This document shows positions 34,662-40,717 of a stretch of DNA of 40,717 bases, piece after piece (positions within the stretch are counted from its first letter, which is position 1; the number at the start of each line of letters is the position of its first letter). The DNA is from an uncultured Clostridia bacterium. GTDB taxonomy: Bacteria > Bacillota > Clostridia > Christensenellales > CAG-314. The position numbers and the translations under genes are program-made. The stretch is taken from positions 1 to 40,717 of the forward strand of contig CAMRUG010000012.1 in NCBI GenBank assembly GCA_947053925.1. Direction: 5' to 3'. Below the pieces are notes generated by a model. It worked only from the letters and a program-made list of their open reading frames with translations. It was not told the origin of the DNA and made no database searches.

Positions 34662-35204
34662 ATGTCAAGAATCGGTAAAAAACCTATCGTAATACCCGCA
34701 GGCGTAACGGTTACTATGGATAACGGCGTACTGACAGTTAAAGGCGCAAAGGGAACACTTACGCGTACTATTGATTCTGTTATCGGTTGCAATATTTCCG
34801 CAAACGAAATAGTAATGGTATGCCCCGATAACGCGTCCGGCGACGTTCAGGCTAAACACGGCTTGTACAGAGCTTTGGTTGCAAATATGGTTAAAGGCGT
34901 CCACGACGGCTTTACCAGAAACCTTATCATCAACGGTGTTGGTTATAAGGCGGCTGTTCAAGGCGACAAACTTGTGTTGAACATCGGTTATTCCCATCCT
35001 ATCGAAGTCGTAGCGCCGCAAGGCATTAAGTTCGAGTGTCCTACGCAAACGGAAATAGTAGTTTCCGGATACGATAAGGAACTTGTCGGTCAAGTGGCGG
35101 CCAATATCAAAGCGAAGCGTCCTGTCGAACCCTATCACGCTTACGGCGTCCGTTATAAGGAAGAAACCGTAATCTTGAAGGAAGGCAAGAAGGCAGGTAA
35201 GTAA
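34662..35204 (+). CDS. rplF: Ribosomal protein L6
   Basis: A 180-residue 50S protein near the sarcin-ricin loop, with two related domains. It starts MSRIGKKPIVIPAGV (ATG 34662 after AGGAGGT) and ends RPVEPYHAYGVRYKEETVILKEGKKAGK. The motif GVGYKAAVQGDKLVLNIGYSHP is standard. Confidence 0.98.
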   Translation: MSRIGKKPIVIPAGVTVTMDNGVLTVKGAKGTLTRTIDSVIGCNISANEIVMVCPDNASGDVQAKHGLYRALVANMVKGVHDGFTRNLIINGVGYKAAVQGDKLVLNIGYSHPIEVVAPQGIKFECPTQTEIVVSGYDKELVGQVAANIKAKRPVEPYHAYGVRYKEETVILKEGKKAGK

Positions 35205-35216
35205 GGAGTATAGGTT

Positions 35217-35579
35217 ATGATTAAAAAATTAGACAAAAATGCTGACAGACGCGTTCGTCATGCAAGAGTTAGAAAAAAGGTATTCGGCACAAGCGTTAAA
35301 CCCCGTCTTTGTGTGTACCGTTCCACAAACTATATCTATGCTCAAATAATCGACGATGTTAACGGCAAAACATTGGTTTCTTCCAGCAGTCTTTCTATGA
35401 GTAAGCAACTCGAAGGCAAGACTAAGACGGAAGCGGCAAAACTTGTCGGACAAGATATCGGAGCAAAAGCTGTTAAACTCGGTTTAAACGAAGCGGTATT
35501 TGATCGCGGCGGATATATTTACACAGGCAGAGTAGCGGCTTTGGCTGACGGCGCAAGAGAAGCCGGTCTTAAATTCTAG
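35217..35579 (+). CDS. rplR: Ribosomal protein L18
   Basis: A 120-residue 5S rRNA-binding protein. It has [37 protein letters not shown] and the C-terminal [24 protein letters not shown], all standard. AAGGAG lies upstream with slightly long spacing. Confidence 0.97.
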   Translation: MIKKLDKNADRRVRHARVRKKVFGTSVKPRLCVYRSTNYIYAQIIDDVNGKTLVSSSSLSMSKQLEGKTKTEAAKLVGQDIGAKAVKLGLNEAVFDRGGYIYTGRVAALADGAREAGLKF

Positions 35580-35593
35580 TAGGAGGCGGTAAG

Positions 35594-36226
35594 ATGGAAA
35601 ACGTACAAGAAGTAGAAGTTGTCGCAACAGAAGTTGCGCAAGAACAAGCTCCGCAAACGCAGGAGCAACAACAACCCAAACGTAATTTCCGCGACGGTCG
35701 TCCCGAAAGAAAAGGCGGCAGACGAAATAATCGCGAAAGAGACAACAGAGAAGACGACGGTCTTATCAAAAAACTTGTTGCCGTTAACCGCGTAACCAAG
35801 GTTGTTAAGGGCGGACGCACAATGCGTTTCTCTGCACTTTGCGTTGTAGGCGACGGTAAAGGTATGGTCGGAATCGGTATGGCTAAGGCTGCCGAAGTTC
35901 CCCAAGCTATTGAAAAGGCTAATTTGAGAGCAAAGAAAGCAATGGTTAAAATTGCTTTGGTAGATACGACAATTCCCCACGAAACAATCGGTAAATTCGG
36001 AAGAGGCAAAGTTTTGCTTATGCCCGCTCAACCCGGTACCGGAGTTATTGCAGGCGGTCCTGTAAGAAACGTTTTGGAAGCTGTCGGCATCAAAGATATT
36101 CGTACAAAGTCCTACGGTTCTAACAATCCGATTAACTGTGTAAAAGCTACGTTTAACGGACTTACGAATCTTCGTACGCGCGAACATATCGCAGAATTAC
36201 GCGGTAAGTCGCCCGACGAAATTTAA
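35594..36226 (+). CDS. rpsE: Ribosomal protein S5 with N-terminal extension
   Basis: A 210-residue 30S protein involved in decoding accuracy. The conserved domain begins near residue 50 with [21 protein letters not shown] and includes LVVGDGKG-like [17 protein letters not shown] and [23 protein letters not shown]. Usual length is about 165. The first 50 residues are an extension rich in Glu and Gln ([11 protein letters not shown]) and then Arg/Gly/Asn. GGAGG lies upstream of this ATG, so the extension is likely real. Confidence 0.96.
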   Translation: MENVQEVEVVATEVAQEQAPQTQEQQQPKRNFRDGRPERKGGRRNNRERDNREDDGLIKKLVAVNRVTKVVKGGRTMRFSALCVVGDGKGMVGIGMAKAAEVPQAIEKANLRAKKAMVKIALVDTTIPHETIGKFGRGKVLLMPAQPGTGVIAGGPVRNVLEAVGIKDIRTKSYGSNNPINCVKATFNGLTNLRTREHIAELRGKSPDEI

Positions 36227-36237
36227 GGAGGGAAGCT

Positions 36238-36801
36238 ATGGCAGACAAGAAAGAAGAAGTTGTTATAGAAGTCGTAGGCGAAACAGCCGTTAAAAAGACT
36301 TCTGCTAAAACGACGAAAACTTCGACAACTACTAAAACAGCAACAGCAAAGACTACGGCAGCAAAATCTGCTACAACTGCAAAGAAGCCTGCCGCAAAGA
36401 AGACGGCGGCTGAAGTTAAGGTTGAAGAACCCGCAGTACAAGAAAGCCCTGTTACTGAAACGGTTGTTGCCGAAACGGCGCAGGCAAAAGCTCCTGCAAC
36501 TAAGAAAGTAAGCAAAAAACAAGCTACAAAAGCCCCTCTTTATATTAACGGAAGATATGTAGTAGAAAAACAACTTCCCGCAAAACCCAAGAAAGGCGCT
36601 AAACCTTACGCTGATGCAAAAGGTAGCGTAAAAGTTACTCTTGTAAAGAGTACGGCGGGTTGTTTGAAAGATCAACAAGCAACTGTTAAAGCGCTCGGAC
36701 TTACGAAAATCCGTTCTAGCAAGGTGTTGCCCGATAACGATGCAACGCGCGGAATGATTTTTAAAGTTAAGCACTTGGTTGCAGTGGAAGAAGTTAAGTA
36801 G
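36238..36801 (+). CDS. rpmD: Ribosomal protein L30 with long H1-like N-terminal extension
   Basis: A 187-residue protein in the place of L30, which is normally about 60 residues. The L30 domain is the last 58 residues (SVKVTLVKSTAG at 130-141, ALGLTKIRSSKVLPDND, MIFKVKHLV). Residues 1-129 are an unusual extension. It has a short acidic start, then a Lys/Thr/Ala-rich stretch (about 19-58) resembling histone H1 or bacterial H1-like tails, an acidic patch (59-80) and a second basic stretch (84-128). AAGGAGGG precedes the ATG at 36238, and no better start is seen near the core. Confidence 0.93.
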   Translation: MADKKEEVVIEVVGETAVKKTSAKTTKTSTTTKTATAKTTAAKSATTAKKPAAKKTAAEVKVEEPAVQESPVTETVVAETAQAKAPATKKVSKKQATKAPLYINGRYVVEKQLPAKPKKGAKPYADAKGSVKVTLVKSTAGCLKDQQATVKALGLTKIRSSKVLPDNDATRGMIFKVKHLVAVEEVK

Positions 36802-36810
36802 GAGGCTAAT

Positions 36811-37254
36811 ATGAGAATACATACAATTCAACCCGCAGTCGGCGCAACGACCGCCGAAAAAAGATTGGGTAGAGGTATCGGAAGCGGTCTCGGCAAAACC
36901 AGCGGTAAAGGACACAAGGGACAATGGGCAAGAAGCGGCGGCGGTGTACGTCCCGGCTTTGAAGGCGGACAGACTCCCCTTGCAAGACGTCTTCCGAAAC
37001 GCGGTTTCAACAATAAGTTTGCAGTTAATTACGACATTGTAAACGTAGAAGTTCTCAATATGTTCGATGAAGGAACGGTTGTAACGCCCGAATTGCTTGC
37101 TGAAAAACGTATTGTTAACAGCAAAAATAACGGCGGAGTTAAAGTTCTCGGTAACGGACATCTTACCAAAAAACTTACTGTCAAGGCAAATAAGTTTTCC
37201 GCTTCGGCAAAAGCAGCGATAGAAGCGGCAGGCGGTGTCGCAGAGGAAATCTAA
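36811..37254 (+). CDS. rplO: Ribosomal protein L15
   Basis: A 147-residue 50S assembly protein. It has the glycine-rich [45 protein letters not shown] and the folded C-terminal domain. The length is normal. AGGAGG lies before the ATG. It ends two bases before secY. Confidence 0.97.
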   Translation: MRIHTIQPAVGATTAEKRLGRGIGSGLGKTSGKGHKGQWARSGGGVRPGFEGGQTPLARRLPKRGFNNKFAVNYDIVNVEVLNMFDEGTVVTPELLAEKRIVNSKNNGGVKVLGNGHLTKKLTVKANKFSASAKAAIEAAGGVAEEI

Positions 37255-37256
37255 TA

Positions 37257-38651
37257 ATGTTTGAAACCATAAAAAACGCCCTGAAAATTAAGGACGTCCG
37301 TAACAAAATATTAATGACAATCTTGTTTGTTATTATATTCAGACTAGGTTGTGTAATCACTATTCCTGGACTTAACAGTATTGAGTTTGAAGAAGGAATG
37401 AGTATTTTCGGATTGCTAGATTCGATTACAGGTAGCGCGCTAAGTCAAGGAACGCTGTTCTCGTTGGGAATTTCTCCCTATATTAACGCGTCAATTATCG
37501 TTCAGTTGTTGACGGTTGCGATTCCCCCTCTTGAAAGAATGTCTAAGGAAGGGGAAGAAGGCAAAAAGAAAATTGACAAGATTACGCGTTGGGTAACATT
37601 AGCATTGGCAATTATCAGCGCAGTAGGTATTTTCCTTACATTCAACAACGGTAGCAGCGTATCCGGCGAATATATCAATAAGGCGTGGTTGGGCGGTTCA
37701 GGTACTGCTATTTACGACTTTTTCAATTCGACAGGCGGCACATGGGTTATGGGCATATATGTTGTTATTATGCTTGTAGGCGGAAGTATGCTGTGTATGT
37801 GGATTGGCGAACGTATTACTGAATACGGCGTTTCTAACGGTATTTCAATGCTTATTTTCGTAGGTATTATTTCTACGGCCGCACAACAATTGTTCAAAAC
37901 TTTCGGCGGCGGAAACTGGATTGAAGCGATTATCTTTGTTGTAGAACTGATATTGGTATTCGGCTTCATTGTTTGGGTTGACGGCGCAGAACGTAAAATT
38001 AAGGTTCAGTACGCCAAGCAAGTTAAAGGCAACAAAATGTACGGCGGACAATCGACGTTTATTCCTATCAAGGTAAATGCGTCCGGCGTTATGCCCCTTA
38101 TCTTTGCTTACGCTATTATGAGTTTCCCCACAATGTTAATACAGACATTTTGGAACGACAGCAATTTTGCCAATTGGTGGGAAACGTGGATGACCGCAAC
38201 GCAAACAGGCAATGCCGCAGGCGATGTTGTAGGAACGATAGTTTATAACGTAGTTTTGGCAATCTTGATATTTGTGTTTGCGTACTTCTATTCGCAAATC
38301 CAATTCAACCCTGTTGAAATCTCCCGTAACATTCAAAACAACGGCGGATTTGTAACAGGTATCAGACCCGGTAGAGAAACGGCAGAGTATTTGCAAAAGG
38401 TAGTATCCCGCATTACTTTGTGGGGTGCAGTATTCCTTGCAATCATCGCTTTCATCCCGTCTATTTTGTTCCAATTACCGGGGTGGCTAGGCTTAAATAT
38501 GGCGTCAGGACTCGTATCGAGTTTCTCTACGACAGGTATGCTGATTTGCGTATCGGTAGCGTTAGAATTCAACAAGGCGCTGGAAAACCAAATTCTTATG
38601 CGTCATTACAAGGGCTTACTAGGCTCTAACTCTAAAGGATTCTTGAAATAA
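37257..38651 (+). CDS. secY: Preprotein translocase channel SecY
   Basis: A 464-residue protein with ten membrane helices, the central pore of the Sec export machine. Family marks include the plug-region segment SLGISPYINASIIVQLL, RITEYGVSNGISMLIF, GGQSTFIPIKVNASGVMPLIFA and the C-terminal NNGGFVTGIRPGRETAEYL. It starts two bases after the rplO stop with no strong binding site, which suggests coupling. Confidence 0.98.
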   Translation: MFETIKNALKIKDVRNKILMTILFVIIFRLGCVITIPGLNSIEFEEGMSIFGLLDSITGSALSQGTLFSLGISPYINASIIVQLLTVAIPPLERMSKEGEEGKKKIDKITRWVTLALAIISAVGIFLTFNNGSSVSGEYINKAWLGGSGTAIYDFFNSTGGTWVMGIYVVIMLVGGSMLCMWIGERITEYGVSNGISMLIFVGIISTAAQQLFKTFGGGNWIEAIIFVVELILVFGFIVWVDGAERKIKVQYAKQVKGNKMYGGQSTFIPIKVNASGVMPLIFAYAIMSFPTMLIQTFWNDSNFANWWETWMTATQTGNAAGDVVGTIVYNVVLAILIFVFAYFYSQIQFNPVEISRNIQNNGGFVTGIRPGRETAEYLQKVVSRITLWGAVFLAIIAFIPSILFQLPGWLGLNMASGLVSSFSTTGMLICVSVALEFNKALENQILMRHYKGLLGSNSKGFLK

Positions 38652-38652
38652 T

Positions 38653-39276
38653 ATGAACATCATCTTGTTAGGCGCGCCCGGTAGCGGCAAAGGCACTATG
38701 GCGCAAAAGATTATGAACGAACTACAAATACCTCAAATATCCACAGGGGATATATTCCGTAAGAATTTAAAGGAAGAAACCCCTCTCGGATTGCAGGTAA
38801 AAGACATTATGGCTCGCGGCGATCTCGTTCCCGATGAAATTACTATCGAAATCGTAAAGAACAGACTTGCCGAAAGCGATTGTGCAAACGGATATATTTT
38901 GGACGGTTTTCCCCGCTCGCTGGTTCAGGCTGCGGCTTTGGATACTTTCCAAAATATCGATTGTGCAGTAAACCTTGATGTTGACGAAGAAGCAATTGTC
39001 AAGCGTTTGTCGGGACGTAGATTTTGTCCTGACTGCAACGGTACATTTCATATATCAACGCTTCAAAATGCTGCGGTTTGCCCTTCTTGCGGCGGCAAAT
39101 TGATTATCCGTGCGGACGACAGCGAAGAAACGATACGCGAAAGGTTGAGAGTGTACTACAAAACGACATTTCCTTTAATTGAGTATTACTCAAAACAAGG
39201 AAAACTTTTGACTGTAGACGGAAACGGTGCAATTGACGATGTCTACGGCAGAATAATGGCAGTTTTGAAAAAATGA
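38653..39276 (+). CDS. adk: Adenylate kinase, zinc-LID form
   Basis: A 207-residue enzyme interconverting ATP + AMP and 2 ADP. The P-loop GAPGSGKG (7-14), the AMP-site STGDIFR, GYILDGFPRS, and a LID with CPDC and CPSC, the four-cysteine zinc form common in Gram-positives. The LID is of the long type. It ends overlapping map by ATGA, and starts one base after secY. Confidence 0.98.
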   Translation: MNIILLGAPGSGKGTMAQKIMNELQIPQISTGDIFRKNLKEETPLGLQVKDIMARGDLVPDEITIEIVKNRLAESDCANGYILDGFPRSLVQAAALDTFQNIDCAVNLDVDEEAIVKRLSGRRFCPDCNGTFHISTLQNAAVCPSCGGKLIIRADDSEETIRERLRVYYKTTFPLIEYYSKQGKLLTVDGNGAIDDVYGRIMAVLKK

Positions 39277-40022
39277 TTTTAATTAAAACCGACTCGCAAA
39301 TTGCGTATATGCGCAAAGCCAATATAATTGTAAGAGACACTTTGAATTTGCTTTGCGAGCATACTAAACCGGGTGTATCCACCTACGACTTGAACAAACT
39401 GGCGCACGAATACATTGTTTCGCAAAACGCGGTACCTAGTTTTTTAAACTATAACGGTTTTCCTGCAAGTATATGTGTTTCGGTTGATGCCGAAGTTGTT
39501 CACGGAATACCTAGCAAAAAGAAAATTTTGCAGGAGGGGCAAATCGTTTCGTACGATTGCGGTGCTATATTTAACGGTTGGCACGGCGATGCGGCGCGGA
39601 CGTTTGCGGTGGGAATAATTTCTCCCGAGTGTCAGCAATTGATTGACGTTACCGAACAGTGTTTCTTTAAGGGCGTCAACAGTATAAAGGCAGGCGAAAC
39701 GCGTCTTGGAGACTTGGGCAGTGTTATTCAAAATTATGCCGAAAGTTTCGGATACGGCGTGGTGCGCGAGCTTGTAGGACACGGTATAGGCCGCGAAATG
39801 CACGAAGATCCCGACGTCCCTAATTTCGGACGCGCGGGGCACGGTATGAGGTTGTCTTCCGGTATGACTATTGCGGTAGAACCTATGATTACTATGGGAA
39901 CGGAAGCAGTTGATTGGTCATCGGACGGTTGGACGGTAAAAACCCGCGACCGTAAGCCTGCGGCGCATTACGAAAATACAATTGCAATACTGGATAACGG
40001 TATAGAAATATTGAGTTTATAG
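39273..40022 (+). CDS. map: Methionine aminopeptidase, type I
   Basis: A 249-residue cytosolic enzyme that removes the initiator methionine. Metal ligands are visible in order: Asp in YDCGA, Asp in HGDAART, His in GHGIGREMHEDP, Glu in VEPMI and Glu in HYENT. The His in EVVHGIP is the usual substrate-site residue. It overlaps adk by four bases. Confidence 0.98.
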   Translation: MILIKTDSQIAYMRKANIIVRDTLNLLCEHTKPGVSTYDLNKLAHEYIVSQNAVPSFLNYNGFPASICVSVDAEVVHGIPSKKKILQEGQIVSYDCGAIFNGWHGDAARTFAVGIISPECQQLIDVTEQCFFKGVNSIKAGETRLGDLGSVIQNYAESFGYGVVRELVGHGIGREMHEDPDVPNFGRAGHGMRLSSGMTIAVEPMITMGTEAVDWSSDGWTVKTRDRKPAAHYENTIAILDNGIEILSL

Positions 40023-40028
40023 GTGATT

Positions 40029-40340
40029 ATGAACGATACAGGTATAGGCATAGGCAGTGTTGTTCTGTCTAAGCAAGGTAGAGACAAGGGAATGTACTTT
40101 GTCGTCGTAGCATTAGACGAAAAACTCGGTTACGTATATTTGGCTGACGGCGGAATGCGCAAACTCAATGCTCCCAAGCGCAAGAATGTCAAGCATGTGT
40201 CTCCTAGCGGCGTTACGCTTGATTCGATTGCGTCTAAATTAACTTGCGACAAAAAAGTATTCGATAGCGAAGTAAAAAGCGCGTTAAGACAATTTAACCA
40301 ACAAAATATAGGAGAAACAAAATGTCAAAAGACGATGTAA
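40029..40340 (+). CDS. KOW-domain RNA-binding protein
   Basis: A 103-residue basic protein. The first half has a KOW/SH3-like pattern ([33 protein letters not shown]), followed by [14 protein letters not shown]. Small proteins of this type sit between map and infA in many Clostridia and resemble the archaeal/eukaryotic L14e family. Their exact role is unclear. I chose ATG 40029 with the close AGGTG just before it. A GTG at 40023 is possible. It overlaps infA by 19 bases. Confidence 0.8.
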   Translation: MNDTGIGIGSVVLSKQGRDKGMYFVVVALDEKLGYVYLADGGMRKLNAPKRKNVKHVSPSGVTLDSIASKLTCDKKVFDSEVKSALRQFNQQNIGETKCQKTM

Positions 40341-40552
40341 TCGAAGTTGAAGGCGTAGTTGTAGAAGCGCTCCGCAATGCAGAGTTTCGGGTAAGACTTA
40401 CCAATAATCACGAAATTACCGCTTACGTTTCGGGCAAATTGAGAATTCACTCAATCAGAATATTGCCCGGCGATGCAGTTAAGTTGGAAATGAGCCCTTA
40501 CGACCTAACCAAGGGCAGAATTGTTTGGCGTACTAAGGGCGTCCAATCATAA
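40322..40552 (+). CDS. infA: Translation initiation factor IF-1
   Basis: A 76-residue OB-fold factor that occupies the A site during initiation. It begins [25 protein letters not shown] and ends with [14 protein letters not shown], standard for IF-1. A usual HISGKMR segment reads [18 protein letters not shown] lies before the ATG inside the preceding gene. Confidence 0.97.
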   Translation: MSKDDVIEVEGVVVEALRNAEFRVRLTNNHEITAYVSGKLRIHSIRILPGDAVKLEMSPYDLTKGRIVWRTKGVQS

Positions 40553-40608
40553 ATCTTGTAACATACTACATTTACAATGCGGCTGTTTGCCGTATCAAGG
40601 AGGATAAA

Positions 40609-40717
40609 ATGAAAGTAAGACCGTCTGTAAAACCGATGTGCGACAAGTGCAAGGTCATCAAACGTAACGGGAAAGTTATGGTAATTTGTTCCAAATATCC
40701 CAAACACAAGCAAAGAC
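40609..40717 (+). CDS. rpmJ: Ribosomal protein L36, cut by the window end
   Basis: The first 36 codons of L36, a zinc-binding 50S protein, with the stop codon beyond the window. It reads [19 protein letters not shown] and [10 protein letters not shown], with the zinc ligands Cys, Cys, Cys and His of the C+ form. AAGGAGG lies before the ATG. The alpha operon genes (rpsM and others) would be expected next. Confidence 0.96.
   Translation, partial: MKVRPSVKPMCDKCKVIKRNGKVMVICSKYPKHKQR

Overview
This window looks like the chromosome of a low-GC Gram-positive bacterium of the Clostridia type, probably an uncultured anaerobic lineage. The evidence is strong GGAGG-type ribosome binding sites, a DnaD/DnaI-type replication pair, zinc-binding forms of S14, L36 and Adk, a KOW-domain protein between map and infA, and YcxB-like and DUF3899-like membrane proteins. 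The taxonomic placement is inference from gene content only.

Left edge (1-1224). A 3' piece of an initiator tRNA-Met with encoded CCA is followed by a strong terminator. Next come a headless Rhs/YD-repeat core fragment and a small overlapping gene in the position of an Rhs immunity gene. A 700-base gene-poor stretch follows. It holds a promoter-like element, two arrays of short repeats spaced exactly 10 bp apart (711-765 and 824-868), and a perfect inverted repeat that may be an operator for the downstream transporter.

Housekeeping and accessory block (1225-16440). It encodes a GPH-family sugar symporter with a large extracytoplasmic loop, an Sfp-type phosphopantetheinyl transferase, a PlsC-type acyltransferase fused to a zinc ribbon, and a GltS-type glutamate symporter. 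A minus-strand dnaD-dnaI-like pair carries four DnaB_2-like repeats in DnaD. Then come a 1052-residue SMC/Rad50-shaped protein with degenerate ATPase motifs, a YcxB-like membrane protein, an RNA 2',3'-cyclic phosphodiesterase and a secreted M1-family lipoprotein peptidase. Several clear intrinsic terminators separate these units.

Peptide import operon (16407-26868). A promoter with a roughly 430-nt hairpin-rich leader drives oppA-oppB-oppC-oppD-oppF and a DUF3899-like gene. Every one of the five transporter subunits is much larger than its family norm. OppA carries an InlB-type repeat and a large insert. OppB and OppC carry large extracytoplasmic inserts with D-x-x-G-N hairpin motifs that also occur in the OppA insert. 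OppD carries about 370 extra residues between the Q-loop and the ABC signature. OppF carries about 100 extra residues before the Q-loop. The divergent secreted M1 peptidase next door fits a peptide-scavenging role. This remodelled importer is the best candidate for an undescribed system here.

Ribosomal block (27319-40717). A decayed IS30-type element sits just upstream of the promoter of a canonical S10-spc operon: rpsJ, rplC, D, W, B, rpsS, rplV, rpsC, rplP, rpmC, rpsQ, rplN, X, E, rpsN, H, rplF, R, rpsE, rpmD, rplO, secY, adk, map, a KOW gene, infA and rpmJ (cut by the window end). The rpsJ leader has a possible pseudoknot and a competing hairpin. L30 has a 129-residue Lys/Ala/Thr-rich N-terminal extension, and L24 and OppF carry similar basic tails.
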